Shown here piece by piece: positions 1 through 8,809 of a stretch of DNA of 64,000 nt. The first letter of the stretch is position 1, and every line of letters begins with the position of its first letter. The stretch spans positions 91,779 to 155,778 of the forward strand of contig CANMCY010000003.1 of NCBI GenBank assembly GCA_947496375.1, given 5' to 3'. Position numbers and translations under genes: made by a program. This DNA comes from Flavobacteriales bacterium. GTDB lineage: Bacteria > Bacteroidota > Bacteroidia > NS11-12g > UBA955. The notes under the pieces were generated by a model. The model was not told where the DNA came from. It was given only the letters and a program-made list of their open reading frames with translations, and did not search any database.

Positions 1-369
1 CTCGCAGAAAAAATGGGGGCCACCCGTGTGCATGGCATAGACAATGAACCCTGGGCTGTGGAAAATGCCATGGACAACGCCGCCACCAATCAATGCAAAG
101 TGTTCGAAGCACAATATGGCGACGCCGCATTACTCAAACCCATGGATGACGGCTGTTTTGACATCGTACTGGCCAATATTCACCTGAATGTATTGATGAC
201 CGATGGAAAAGCGTACCTAAGGGTGCTAAAACCCGGCGGCTTGCTCTTTGTGTCCGGATTTTACGGACAGGATTTACCCTTGCTGAATCAATATTTTGAA
301 GGGATGGGGGCTACCCTGATCTCCAACACCCAACTGGATGAATGGTGCGCGGCGGTTTTTAGGAAATAA
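1..369 (+). CDS. prmA: Ribosomal protein L11 methyltransferase, C-terminal part
   Basis: The frame is open from base 1, so the gene starts before the window; 122 residues are visible. PrmA methylates ribosomal protein L11 using S-adenosylmethionine in the cytoplasm. The visible part is the Rossmann methyltransferase domain: GIDNEPWAVENA is the acidic SAM-ribose strand with the following helix, and DIVLANIHLNVL is the methyltransferase motif IV typical of PrmA. The protein ends with a normal C-terminus (VLKPGGLLFVSGF, then a short tail). It is followed by a 64-base gap holding the mutL promoter, so it is probably the last gene of its transcript. The family call rests on the motif order; a related Rossmann methyltransferase is less likely. 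Confidence 0.88.
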   Translation, partial: LAEKMGATRVHGIDNEPWAVENAMDNAATNQCKVFEAQYGDAALLKPMDDGCFDIVLANIHLNVLMTDGKAYLRVLKPGGLLFVSGFYGQDLPLLNQYFEGMGATLISNTQLDEWCAAVFRK

Positions 370-419
370 TCCACAGGGGTTGGTTAACAAGATGTTATAA
401 GCAAACGGGAAGCGGGTAT

Positions 420-427
420 TATATTTG
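420..427 (+). promoter_or_regulatory. -7 promoter box for mutL
   Basis: TATATTTG fits the Bacteroidota -7 consensus TAnnTTTG. It ends 6 bases before the TTG at 434, which supports that TTG as the start and suggests a leaderless mRNA. The TTG at 425 lies inside the box and cannot be translated from this promoter. Confidence 0.65.
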
Positions 428-433
428 AAGTTC

Positions 434-2272
434 TTGTCAGACGTAATCAAATTATTACCGGATTCAGTAGCCAACCAGATTGCCGCAGGTGAGGTGGTAC
501 AACGCCCTGCCAGCGCAGTCAAGGAGCTCCTCGAGAATTGTCTGGATGCCGGGGCTACAGAAATACGTCTGCTCATCAAAGACGGGGGCTCTACCCTCAT
601 TCAGGTGATTGACAATGGACGCGGCATGAGCGAAACCGATGCCCGCATGTGTTGGGAAAGGCATGCCACCAGCAAAATCAGCCGAGCGCAGGATCTGTTT
701 TCACTGAATACTTATGGTTTTCGTGGTGAAGCCTTGGCCAGTATCGCAGCTGTAGCGCAGGTAGAGATGAAAACCCGCCGTGAGCAGGATGATGCCGCTG
801 TTTTTATTCGAATCGAGGGCAGTACTGTACTGGAACAATCCCTGACAGCCGCACCCGTTGGCACTTCCATAGCAGTTCGCAACCTGTTTTACAATATCCC
901 GGCACGCCGTAATTTTCTAAAATCAATATCCGTTGAAACACGCCACATACTGGAAGAATTTCAACGACAGGCCCTGGCTCACCCTCAGATTGCATTCAGC
1001 ATGTTTAATCAGGGTGCAGAAGTCTATGACCTGAAACCTGCAACACTCAGGCAACGCATAGCCGACGTGCTGGCAGGCAAAAAAACCGATGACCTGCTTG
1101 CATTAAATGAAGATACCGAACTGGTGCAGCTAACCGGGTATGTTGGCTCACCGGGCAGTGTGCGGAAAACCCGGGGAGAGCAGTACCTGTATGTGAACGG
1201 AAGATTTATCCGCAGTCCTTATTTTCAGCATGCCATTCAGGCCGCCTATGATGGGCTTACTGAAGAAGGAAGCTATCCGCTCTTTTGCCTGTTTATGCAT
1301 GTAGATCCTGCCAAGGTGGATGTGAACGTACACCCCACCAAAACAGAGGTTAAATTCGAGGACGAGAAGCACATTTACAATATCATTAAAGCTTCGGTGA
1401 GAAAGGTTTTGGGACAATTTGTGGTTCAACCCGACCTGGATGTGTTTGGCGGAATGGGCGGTCTGGAAGATTTTTTAAATTCCTCTGCCCCGATTCACCG
1501 CAGCCAACAGGGTTTTCAGGAATTCCAACAACCCCAGACACAAACCCGATATAACCCCTTTGAAGAGGGCTATTCACGCCCCCAAAAACAAGATTGGCAA
1601 AAGATTTTAGGCCCGATTGACCAAACCGGAAGCATCACCACCGGAAGCAAAGGGGTTCCTGAAGATGAAAGTTTGTTGCCTGCATCAACAGAATGGAAAG
1701 TAGAATCCGTTTTTTCGCTTTCATCGGGATACCTGGTAGCCAAAATCAATGGGGGCCTTTTTCTAATTGATAAGCGTGCGGCACACATTAAAGTACTGTA
1801 CGAGGGGTTCCTCAAAGGACTTCAGCAGCAAGCCGGCCATTGCCAACAATTGCTTTTTCCTATGACCATTGAGCTTAATCAGGCATGGCTGCATACCGCC
1901 CTTGAACTGCTCGATGATTTCAAATCACTGGGGTTTGATGTAAGCCATTTCGGAGGCAATACCCTCATGATTAACGGCATACCGGCCGAATTGAACAAGG
2001 GTAGTGAAAGCCGCGTGCTGGAGGCATTGCTGGAAGATTATTTACAAACACAGGGCGATATGAAACTAAGCAGGCACCAGAGTCTGGCACTATCCCTTGC
2101 AAGGCAAGCTGCTTCTTCTTCCGATACTGCCCTGAGCATACCGGTGGCCGAACAGCTTATCGTGCGGTTATTTTCCGTACAAGAAAATCAATGGTCACCG
2201 GATGCAAAGCCGGTTTGGATTAAATTTGGAGACGAATTACTTTTTGAGTTGTTTCGCAAACAAAAACGCTGA
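434..2272 (+). CDS. mutL: DNA mismatch repair protein MutL
   Basis: MutL couples mismatch recognition by MutS to strand removal. The N-terminal GHKL ATPase is intact: ELLEN (31-35), DNGRGM (60-65) and TYGFRGEAL (about 93-101); the transducer domain follows, then a variable linker rich in Gln/Pro (about 345-400) and the C-terminal dimerisation domain. I chose TTG at 434 because the protein then begins SDVIKLLPDSVANQIAAGEV, matching the usual MutL start, and because the promoter box covers the TTG at 425. The C-terminal endonuclease motif, DQHAAHER-like in most family members outside the gamma-proteobacteria, reads DKRAAHIK at 446-453, and no CPHGRP motif is seen near the end. The next gene overlaps its stop by one base, suggesting translational coupling. 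Confidence 0.95.
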   Translation: MSDVIKLLPDSVANQIAAGEVVQRPASAVKELLENCLDAGATEIRLLIKDGGSTLIQVIDNGRGMSETDARMCWERHATSKISRAQDLFSLNTYGFRGEALASIAAVAQVEMKTRREQDDAAVFIRIEGSTVLEQSLTAAPVGTSIAVRNLFYNIPARRNFLKSISVETRHILEEFQRQALAHPQIAFSMFNQGAEVYDLKPATLRQRIADVLAGKKTDDLLALNEDTELVQLTGYVGSPGSVRKTRGEQYLYVNGRFIRSPYFQHAIQAAYDGLTEEGSYPLFCLFMHVDPAKVDVNVHPTKTEVKFEDEKHIYNIIKASVRKVLGQFVVQPDLDVFGGMGGLEDFLNSSAPIHRSQQGFQEFQQPQTQTRYNPFEEGYSRPQKQDWQKILGPIDQTGSITTGSKGVPEDESLLPASTEWKVESVFSLSSGYLVAKINGGLFLIDKRAAHIKVLYEGFLKGLQQQAGHCQQLLFPMTIELNQAWLHTALELLDDFKSLGFDVSHFGGNTLMINGIPAELNKGSESRVLEALLEDYLQTQGDMKLSRHQSLALSLARQAASSSDTALSIPVAEQLIVRLFSVQENQWSPDAKPVWIKFGDELLFELFRKQKR

Positions 2273-2967
2273 TGCTAAATCATATTCCACCCGGTCTTCG
2301 CAACCTTATCATTCTGATAGGGTTGGTAGGGATGGCCCAGATTGCCCTTCCCAATATCAACATTGACCCGGTGCAATTGTATCTTTTTTACCCAGACAGC
2401 GATGCTTTCAGACCCTGGCAACTTGTCACACACATGTTTGCCCACGGCGGATTTACCCACTTTCTGTTCAATGTGATTGCCCTGATTTCTTTTGGTGGAA
2501 TTATTGAATACAAACTGGGAACACGGCGTTTTCTTACCCTATACTTCATCAGCGGACTGGGAGCGGTGCTGCTGCACTATATCAGCGTGGGTATTGAGGT
2601 TTACCAGCTCACAGAAACATTTTTTCCCAATCTTAACGGGAAAGCTGAAAACATTGTATTTGGCATCCAACTGGGAACCAAGCAGGTTTCATACGGCCCT
2701 ATGCTGGGCGCCAGCGGTGCCATTTACGGTATCATGGCCGCATTCGCCTTTTTCTATCCCAATGAGGAAATGGTATTTCTATTCATCCCCTATCCCATCA
2801 AGGCCAAATACCTGGTACCCATCATTCTTGCCATCGATTTGATTTTTGGCTTTACCAACCTGGAAAATGATCCTTTTGCCCACTTTGCCCACCTGGGCGG
2901 CGCATTGGCAGGATTTTTAACTGTTAGTGTGTGGTTTAAAAAATGGAATCGCAAGCATTGGCGTTAA
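2272..2967 (+). CDS. Rhomboid family intramembrane serine protease (first of two)
   Basis: A 231-residue polytopic inner-membrane protein with the rhomboid signature: Asn67 in HFLFN, catalytic Ser148 in GASG, and catalytic His207 in HFAHLGG. Rhomboids cleave transmembrane segments within the membrane; the substrate here is unknown. Its ATG overlaps the mutL stop (TGATG), and the second rhomboid follows after one base, so mutL and both rhomboids look like one transcript. An insertion rich in polar residues lies at about 110-140 between membrane segments. Both catalytic residues are present, so it should be active rather than an iRhom-like pseudoprotease. Confidence 0.92.
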   Translation: MLNHIPPGLRNLIILIGLVGMAQIALPNINIDPVQLYLFYPDSDAFRPWQLVTHMFAHGGFTHFLFNVIALISFGGIIEYKLGTRRFLTLYFISGLGAVLLHYISVGIEVYQLTETFFPNLNGKAENIVFGIQLGTKQVSYGPMLGASGAIYGIMAAFAFFYPNEEMVFLFIPYPIKAKYLVPIILAIDLIFGFTNLENDPFAHFAHLGGALAGFLTVSVWFKKWNRKHWR

Positions 2968-2968
2968 T

Positions 2969-3829
2969 ATGGCATTGACATTTCTCGGTGCTGACCTCAA
3001 CCCCCTGAATCGCCGCAATCCTGCGGTGGTGAACCTGGTGATTATTTGCGCCGGGGTATGGATTTTAACATCCCTAATCAGTCTCTTTTTGCCCTCTGCC
3101 GCAAATGCACTGATGTTCATGCCCCACTGGCATTTCTTTGCGTATCAGCCCTGGTCTGTTTTTACCTACATCTTTTTGCACGATGGTTTTTTCCATCTTT
3201 TTTACAACATGCTCTGGCTGTTTTTTATCGGGAGCATACTGGAAGAAATGACCGGCAAAAAGCATATTTGGCGACTTTTTATAGGCGGTGGTATTGTCGG
3301 CGCTCTCCTGTTTATGCTGTTCAACAATCTGCTGGGAGTGGGCGGTGAAATGGCCAGAATGGTCGGCGCATCCGGAGGTGTAACTGCGGTGATTGTGGGC
3401 GCTGCTGTGATGTTTCCCACCTACAGGGTGATGTTGTTTGGCATTCTGCCGGTAGAACTGGTTTGGATTGCCATATTTCGGGTGGTACTGGATTTGCTGG
3501 GCGCTTCAGGACCCGGCAATCAAGGGGGATACATCTGCCACCTGGGAGGAGCCGCCTTCGGATTGAGTTACATGATGCATACCAAAGGAACAATAAACAT
3601 CCCAGGTGTGGATGCAATCGGCCATTTTCTGCGGAATATGTTTGCTGATAAAAAATCCAAACCCAAGCGCAGTGCAAGGGTCAGCATCAATCAAACACGC
3701 AGCACCGGCAACCCAAAATCAGGGGTTTCTCAGGAAGAAATCGACCGCATTTTAGACAAAATCAATGCCACGGGTTACGATAGTCTGACAGCACAGGAAA
3801 AAGACAAACTATTCAAAGCAGGGGAATAA
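2969..3829 (+). CDS. Rhomboid family intramembrane serine protease (second of two)
   Basis: A 286-residue membrane protein. Asn80 (HLFYN), Ser135 (GASGG) and His191 (CHLGG) give the complete rhomboid active site. Unlike its upstream neighbour it carries a soluble C-terminal tail with the sequence DRILDKINATGYDSLTAQEK, a short helical motif seen at the end of many Bacteroidota rhomboids. An in-frame GTG at 2927 would add 14 residues lying inside the previous gene; ATG 2969, one base after that gene's stop, is the better start. The two proteins are paralogues but differ widely in sequence, so they probably have separate substrates. An EEP hydrolase gene follows after 2 bases. Confidence 0.92.
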   Translation: MALTFLGADLNPLNRRNPAVVNLVIICAGVWILTSLISLFLPSAANALMFMPHWHFFAYQPWSVFTYIFLHDGFFHLFYNMLWLFFIGSILEEMTGKKHIWRLFIGGGIVGALLFMLFNNLLGVGGEMARMVGASGGVTAVIVGAAVMFPTYRVMLFGILPVELVWIAIFRVVLDLLGASGPGNQGGYICHLGGAAFGLSYMMHTKGTINIPGVDAIGHFLRNMFADKKSKPKRSARVSINQTRSTGNPKSGVSQEEIDRILDKINATGYDSLTAQEKDKLFKAGE

Positions 3830-3831
3830 AA

Positions 3832-4923
3832 ATGGTTTTGCGGATATTGAATATGCTGGTATTTCCGGCCACCCTGATTACAGGGCTGCTGCTGGGAGTA
3901 GCATGGCTGGCGCCGCATCTGCACCCATCTTTTTCTGCCTGGATTCAACTATTGGGACTCGCTTTCCCAATCCTGTTTCTGCTAAACTTGCTATGGCTTA
4001 TCTACTGGTGGATTCAGCTCCGCTTAAAACTCATTTTTCCGCTGGGAATGGCCATTTTGTGTTTTTTTCAGCTGGGTAAATATGTTCAGTTTAGCAATAA
4101 CTATACTGCTAATACCCCTTCAAAAGCCATCAAAGTGTGCAGTGTGAATGCACAACTCTTCGGCGCCTATCAAAACCGGTGGTTTTTTGACACCGTTGCC
4201 GATGTGCTACAAGCCAAAAATGCTGACATTGTTTGCCTGCAGGAAGTGTATGCCCGTAAAAACATCCATAAAATGGCTGAGCAGCTGAAAGCCAAAACCG
4301 GCTACCCTTATATGCAGCTTTTTAAGCTGGTGCCTGAGCGCAACTATGGAATGCTTATCCTCAGCAAATTTCCTATACTCGGAAAAGGTCGTGTAGATTT
4401 TCCGGGCACTACCGGCAATATGGCGGTTTATGCCGATTTACAGGCCGGAGAAGAAATCCTACGGGTGTACAATGTACATTTACAATCCATTCGCTTCCGC
4501 AAAACAGATTACGATTTTGTGAATGGAACAGAATTGGATAATACTTCAAACATTGAACAGGGCAAAGGCCTGCTGCAGCGAATGCGGGATGCATATGGTA
4601 AAAGGGCGGAACAGGCCGATGCACTTTCCGAGCACATCCATACCAGTGTGGTAAAGAATGTACTCGTTTGCGGTGATTTCAATGATGTACCCCTCAGTTA
4701 TGCATACCATACGGTGGCCAATGGCATGAATGATGCATTCTGCGAGGCCGGCAGCGGACTGGAACGCACCTATCTGGGACCATTCCCCAGCTTTAGAATT
4801 GATTACATTTTATCCTCCGGGGGCATAACATTCAACAATTACCGGAGCTCTGCGGAAATTCCCGGCGACCACAAGCTGCTATGGGCCGATTTTATGCTGT
4901 CTAAAAACCCTGACAGGGAATAA
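3832..4923 (+). CDS. Membrane-anchored endonuclease/exonuclease/phosphatase family protein
   Basis: A 363-residue protein with two or three N-terminal hydrophobic segments (about 5-30, 38-60 and 65-85) followed by a metal-dependent EEP (DNase I-like) domain. Conserved residues are visible in order: Asn in SVNAQLF (about 106), metal-binding Glu138 in CLQEVY, His in NVHLQS, Asp282/Asn284 in GDFND, and Asp346/His347 in the terminal GDHK. The family includes nucleases, phosphatases and sphingomyelinases, so the substrate cannot be told. The domain probably faces the periplasm or cytoplasmic membrane surface. It starts 2 bases after the second rhomboid and is the last gene of the mutL-rhomboid run. 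Confidence 0.85.
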   Translation: MVLRILNMLVFPATLITGLLLGVAWLAPHLHPSFSAWIQLLGLAFPILFLLNLLWLIYWWIQLRLKLIFPLGMAILCFFQLGKYVQFSNNYTANTPSKAIKVCSVNAQLFGAYQNRWFFDTVADVLQAKNADIVCLQEVYARKNIHKMAEQLKAKTGYPYMQLFKLVPERNYGMLILSKFPILGKGRVDFPGTTGNMAVYADLQAGEEILRVYNVHLQSIRFRKTDYDFVNGTELDNTSNIEQGKGLLQRMRDAYGKRAEQADALSEHIHTSVVKNVLVCGDFNDVPLSYAYHTVANGMNDAFCEAGSGLERTYLGPFPSFRIDYILSSGGITFNNYRSSAEIPGDHKLLWADFMLSKNPDRE

Positions 4924-4934
4924 AACGTTGTGCG

Positions 4935-4942
4935 TATATTTG
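4935..4942 (+). promoter_or_regulatory. -7 promoter box for metK
   Basis: TATATTTG, matching TAnnTTTG, ends 23 bases before the metK ATG. The leader is too short to hold a SAM riboswitch. Confidence 0.6.
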
Positions 4943-4965
4943 CGGCACCAAATTAAGAAATAAAC

Positions 4966-6264
4966 ATGCCGTATTTTTTCACTTCAGAATCTGTTTCAGA
5001 GGGCCATCCGGACAAGGTTGCCGACCAGATTTCAGATGCGCTTATTGATAACTTTCTGGCTTATGATGCAGACAGCAAAGTGGCCTGCGAAACCCTTGTA
5101 ACAACCGGACAGGTAGTATTGGCAGGTGAAGTAAAATCTAAATCTGTGCTGGATGTGCAGCATATTGCCCGCGAAGCCATTTCACATATTGGCTACACCA
5201 AAAGCGAATACATGTTCGACGCCAACAGCTGTGGTATACTGAGCGCTATCCATGAACAAAGCCCAGATATCAACCAGGGTGTGGACCGCAAAAGCAAGCA
5301 GGATCAGGGTGCCGGAGATCAGGGGATGATGTTTGGCTTTGCCTGCAAGGAAACCGATGAATACATGCCTTTGGCTATTCACATTGCGCATTTACTGCTG
5401 GAAGAACTGGCAGCGCTTCGCCGCGAAGGTAAAAAAATCAAATACCTGCGTCCGGATGCAAAAAGCCAGGTAACCATAGAATACAGCGACGACCATAAAC
5501 CCCTTCGCATTGATACCATCGTACTTTCTACACAGCATGATGACTGGGTAAAGCCCAAATCAAACAAGCCCGCCGATGTTAAAAAGGCCGATGATGAAAT
5601 GCTGAAAGCCATCGACGCAGATGTGCGTAACATTCTTGTTCCACGCGTAATGAAGCGCCTCCCCAAGCGTGTGCAGGCACTTTTCGGCAAGGATATTAAA
5701 TACCACGTAAATCCCACCGGGAAATTCGTGATAGGCGGCCCTCACGGCGATACAGGTCTCACAGGCCGTAAAATCATTGTAGATACCTACGGTGGTAAAG
5801 GTGCCCACGGTGGTGGTGCATTCAGCGGTAAAGATCCCAGCAAGGTAGACCGTTCTGCGGCATATGCAACCCGCCACATTGCCAAAAATCTGGTGGCTGC
5901 AGGTGTTTGCGATCAGGTACTGGTTCAGGTATCATACGCCATTGGCGTGGCTGATCCTGTGGGCTTATTTGTTGATACCTACGGTACATCCAAGGTAAAA
6001 ATGACTGACGGAGAAATTGCCGCCACCATTCTTAAAATGAAGGAATTCAGCCTTCGCCCCTACAACATTGAAACCCGCTTCAACCTGCGCACCCCCATTT
6101 ACTTTGAAACCGCAGCATACGGACACATGGGTCGCAAAACAGAAACGGTTACCAAGACCTTTAACAAAGGCAAGGACAATGAAAAAACCGTAAAGGTGAA
6201 GTTATTCCCCTGGGAAGAACTCAATGCCGTAGACGCTGTTAAAAAGGCGTTTAAAGTAAAATAA
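4966..6264 (+). CDS. metK: S-adenosylmethionine synthase
   Basis: MetK makes S-adenosylmethionine from methionine and ATP. The 432-residue protein has the family motifs: [13 protein letters not shown] near the N-terminus (ATP and Mg binding), [10 protein letters not shown] (methionine binding loop), [12 protein letters not shown], and the P-loop-like [19 protein letters not shown] region in the C-terminal third. A Lys/Glu-rich insertion near the end ([17 protein letters not shown]) makes it a little longer than the E. coli enzyme, as in other Bacteroidota. It has its own promoter and its own terminator, so it is probably transcribed alone. The identification is secure. Confidence 0.98.
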   Translation: MPYFFTSESVSEGHPDKVADQISDALIDNFLAYDADSKVACETLVTTGQVVLAGEVKSKSVLDVQHIAREAISHIGYTKSEYMFDANSCGILSAIHEQSPDINQGVDRKSKQDQGAGDQGMMFGFACKETDEYMPLAIHIAHLLLEELAALRREGKKIKYLRPDAKSQVTIEYSDDHKPLRIDTIVLSTQHDDWVKPKSNKPADVKKADDEMLKAIDADVRNILVPRVMKRLPKRVQALFGKDIKYHVNPTGKFVIGGPHGDTGLTGRKIIVDTYGGKGAHGGGAFSGKDPSKVDRSAAYATRHIAKNLVAAGVCDQVLVQVSYAIGVADPVGLFVDTYGTSKVKMTDGEIAATILKMKEFSLRPYNIETRFNLRTPIYFETAAYGHMGRKTETVTKTFNKGKDNEKTVKVKLFPWEELNAVDAVKKAFKVK

Positions 6265-6282
6265 AAATAGTTTAGTATACTC

Positions 6283-6309
6283 AAAAACCCGGCTAGTCCG
6301 GGTTTTTTT
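6283..6309 (+). terminator. Rho-independent terminator after metK
   Basis: AAAAACCCGG, loop CTAGT, then CCGGGTTTTTTT: a hairpin with a long T tract 18 bases after the metK stop. Confidence 0.85.
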
Positions 6310-6321
6310 ATGGGATAACCG

Positions 6322-6353
6322 CCATGGCCGAGGGTTTAAACCCTCGGCCATGG
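6322..6353. repeat. Perfect 32-bp palindrome, copy 1 of a dispersed repeat
   Basis: The 16-base arm CCATGGCCGAGGGTTT is followed directly by its exact reverse complement. It lies between the metK terminator and the glmS promoter. A second copy of the same length, sharing the 13-base centre GGGTTTAAACCCT, is at 9462-9493. The arms differ between copies at several positions, some as compensatory pairs. Function unknown. Confidence 0.8.
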
Positions 6354-6437
6354 GGGCTATGAGGACAAAGCAGATAATCCCTGTCTTTATTCCTGTACAC
6401 CTTGGGGGCTCGTGCCTTGATTGTGGTATACCTTGTA

Positions 6438-6445
6438 TAACTTTG
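6438..6445 (+). promoter_or_regulatory. -7 promoter box for glmS
   Basis: TAACTTTG ends 10 bases before the glmS ATG. A TTG at 6417-6419 lies 18 bases upstream and could be the -33 element. Confidence 0.65.
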
Positions 6446-6455
6446 CATTTCACTT

Positions 6456-8297
6456 ATGTGCGGAATAGTAGCATACATCGGCCATCGCGAGGCCTACCCC
6501 ATTATTATCAAAGGCCTTAAACGCCTGGAATACCGTGGTTATGACAGTGCAGGTGTTGCCCTGCTAAACGGTGATTTGCGCGTTTACAAACAAAAAGGCA
6601 AGGTGGCAGACCTGGAAAAAGCCGCCGAAGGTGAATATACCAAGGGCAGCATCGGCATGGGACATACCCGCTGGGCAACCCATGGTGTTCCCAATGATGT
6701 CAATGCCCACCCGCACCTCAGCCAAAGTGGCGACCTCGCTGTGATTCATAACGGCATTATTGAAAATTATGCCACCATCAAAGAAGGATTAATCCGCCGC
6801 GGACACACGTTTAGCAGCGACACTGATACGGAAGTGCTGATTCACCTGATAGAAGATATTATGGTGAATGCAGGTTTAAACCTGCACGAGGCCGTCCGGG
6901 TGGCCCTAAAGCAAGTAGTAGGTGCTTATGCCATTGTGATTCTCAGCAAAAACCACCCCGAACACCTGATTGCCGCCCGCAAAGGCAGCCCGCTGGTGGT
7001 GGGAATCGGTAAGGAACGCGGCGAGTTTTTCATGGCCTCCGATGCCACACCCATTGTTGAATACACCCGGCAGGTGATTTACATGAATGATGGTGAAATC
7101 GCCATCATAGAGAATGATGAGCTCACCATCAAAACCATCGACAACGAGATCCAAACTCCCTATATCCATGAGCTGGAAATGAATCTCGAGCAACTGGAAA
7201 AAGGCGGCTATCCGCATTTTATGCTTAAGGAAATTTACGAACAGCCCAAAAGCATTATGGATAGTTTTCGTGGACGTATCGATCCCCTCAGCGGAGAAAT
7301 TATCATGCGCAGCATCCGCGACTATGAAGAGAAACTGAAAAACATCAACCGGTTGATTCTGATTGGCTGCGGAACCAGCTGGCATGCCGGACTGGTAGCC
7401 GAATACCTGTTTGAGGAATTCGCACGCATCCCCGTAGAAGTGGAGTATGCCAGTGAGTTTCGCTACAGAAACCCTGTTATCTACGGAGATTACCTGATAC
7501 TGGCCATATCACAGAGCGGTGAAACCGCTGATACCCTGGCTGCCATGGAGCTCGCAAAAAATAAAGGAGCTACCGTGTTTGGTGTATGCAACGTGGTTGG
7601 CAGTAGCATTCCCCGCATGAGCCATGCGGGTGCCTACACCCATGCAGGTCCCGAAATTGGGGTGGCCAGTACCAAGGCATTCACAGCGCAGGTTACCGTG
7701 CTTGCCCTTATTGCCATGGCCATGGGCAAACAGCGTGGCGCCCTCACTGCCGAGCAACTGCGCAACCTCATGTATGAGCTGGAAAGCATTCCTGCTAAGG
7801 TGGAAAAAGCATTGAAGCTGAATGACGACATTGTGAAGCTCAGCGAAATGTATAAGGATTCTCACAACTTCCTGTACCTGGGCCGCGGATACAATTTCCC
7901 GGTAGCCCTGGAAGGTGCATTAAAACTGAAGGAAATCAGCTACATCCATGCGGAGGGTTACCCGGCGGCAGAGATGAAGCATGGTCCCATAGCCCTGATT
8001 GATGAGAATATGCCCGTGGTAGTGATTGCCACCAACAGCGCCCACTACGAAAAGGTGGTGAGTAATATTCAGGAGGTAAAAGCCCGCAAAGGCAAAATCA
8101 TTGCCATTGTTACCGAGGGCAACACCGGACTGAATGATATTGCCGACCACATTATTGAAGTGCCCGAAACGGAGGAGTGCCTAAGTCCGCTGATCAATAC
8201 GATTCCGCTTCAATTGCTAAGCTACCATATAGCCGTAATGCGCGGCTGCAACGTCGACCAGCCGAGGAATCTGGCGAAGAGTGTGACCGTGGAGTAA
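6456..8297 (+). CDS. glmS: Glutamine-fructose-6-phosphate aminotransferase (isomerizing)
   Basis: GlmS makes glucosamine-6-phosphate from fructose-6-phosphate and glutamine, the entry to peptidoglycan and LPS amino sugars. The 613-residue protein has an N-terminal class II glutaminase domain beginning MCGIVAYIG (Cys2 nucleophile after Met removal), with RGYDSAG, HTRWATHG and HNGIIENY, and two C-terminal SIS sugar-isomerase domains with GCGTSWHAGL, SQSGETADT and STKAFTAQ. The C-terminus RNLAKSVTVE is the conserved family tail. The ATG is fixed by Cys2. It has its own promoter. No glmS ribozyme is expected or seen, since the leader is only a few bases. Confidence 0.98.
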   Translation: MCGIVAYIGHREAYPIIIKGLKRLEYRGYDSAGVALLNGDLRVYKQKGKVADLEKAAEGEYTKGSIGMGHTRWATHGVPNDVNAHPHLSQSGDLAVIHNGIIENYATIKEGLIRRGHTFSSDTDTEVLIHLIEDIMVNAGLNLHEAVRVALKQVVGAYAIVILSKNHPEHLIAARKGSPLVVGIGKERGEFFMASDATPIVEYTRQVIYMNDGEIAIIENDELTIKTIDNEIQTPYIHELEMNLEQLEKGGYPHFMLKEIYEQPKSIMDSFRGRIDPLSGEIIMRSIRDYEEKLKNINRLILIGCGTSWHAGLVAEYLFEEFARIPVEVEYASEFRYRNPVIYGDYLILAISQSGETADTLAAMELAKNKGATVFGVCNVVGSSIPRMSHAGAYTHAGPEIGVASTKAFTAQVTVLALIAMAMGKQRGALTAEQLRNLMYELESIPAKVEKALKLNDDIVKLSEMYKDSHNFLYLGRGYNFPVALEGALKLKEISYIHAEGYPAAEMKHGPIALIDENMPVVVIATNSAHYEKVVSNIQEVKARKGKIIAIVTEGNTGLNDIADHIIEVPETEECLSPLINTIPLQLLSYHIAVMRGCNVDQPRNLAKSVTVE

Positions 8298-8305
8298 TCA
8301 CCTTG

Positions 8306-8329
8306 CAGGGTTTTTGGTCCCTGATTTTG
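8306..8329 (+). terminator. Possible weak terminator after glmS
   Basis: CAGGG and CCCTG can pair across an 8-base loop, followed by ATTTTG. The stem is only 5 bp and the T tract short, so this is a weak call. Confidence 0.3.
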
Positions 8330-8345
8330 CTTAATTTATTTTGGT

Positions 8346-8353
8346 TAAATTTG
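8346..8353 (+). promoter_or_regulatory. -7 promoter box for the small membrane protein
   Basis: TAAATTTG ends 12 bases before the ATG at 8366. Confidence 0.6.
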
Positions 8354-8365
8354 GGTTTAAATTTT

Positions 8366-8782
8366 ATGAAAACGCTGAACAACCTCACCCGCGTGTTAGC
8401 TGCCCTGTTTGTAGGCAGTATTATCAATATGATCCTTATATGGCTTGTAGGTGAGTTGATTCCCGCGCCGGCCGGTCACGATCTATCAACCCCCACAGGA
8501 TTTGAAAAAGCGCTACCCCTGCTCACCCCGCTACATTTCTTATTTCCCTTCCTGGCCCATGCGCTGGGAACGCTTTCCGCTGCCATGCTGGTAAGCTGGC
8601 TTAAACCCGGCGAAACCCGGAAATACGCGCTGATCATCGGAATTATATTTCTCATTGGAGGCATAATGGCTTGCTTTATGATACCGGCCCCGGGGTGGTT
8701 TATGGCCGCAGACCTCTTGCTGGCCTATATTCCGATGGCCCTTCTGGGGGAATATTTCTTTAACAGATTAGTAAAACCATAA
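8366..8782 (+). CDS. Small polytopic membrane protein of unknown function
   Basis: A 138-residue protein with about four hydrophobic segments: roughly 10-28, 55-75, 83-105 and 110-130. I do not recognise the family beyond its resemblance to small uncharacterised membrane proteins common in Bacteroidota. The open frame extends upstream into glmS to 8177, but the ATG at 8366 follows a good -7 box and begins MKTLNNLTRVLAALFVG, a natural first membrane segment. No catalytic motif is visible. It is followed by a separate promoter for the MORN protein, so it is probably monocistronic. Confidence 0.7.
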   Translation: MKTLNNLTRVLAALFVGSIINMILIWLVGELIPAPAGHDLSTPTGFEKALPLLTPLHFLFPFLAHALGTLSAAMLVSWLKPGETRKYALIIGIIFLIGGIMACFMIPAPGWFMAADLLLAYIPMALLGEYFFNRLVKP

Positions 8783-8796
8783 CGGCATAATTTATG

Positions 8797-8804
8797 TAGC
8801 TTTG
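8797..8804 (+). promoter_or_regulatory. -7 promoter box for the MORN protein
   Basis: TAGCTTTG ends 5 bases before the ATG at 8810, so transcription should start at or next to the start codon. Confidence 0.65.
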
Positions 8805-8809
8805 TCTGC

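Noticed and set aside
4924..4965. Possible SAM riboswitch before metK
   Set aside because: The leader after the -7 box is about 20 bases, far too short.
6869..6886. An 18-base perfect palindrome with a GGTTTAAACC centre, inside glmS
   Set aside because: It lies within conserved coding sequence (VNAGLNLHEA) and its arms do not match the intergenic repeat beyond the central GGTTTAAACC; chance or codon choice explains it.
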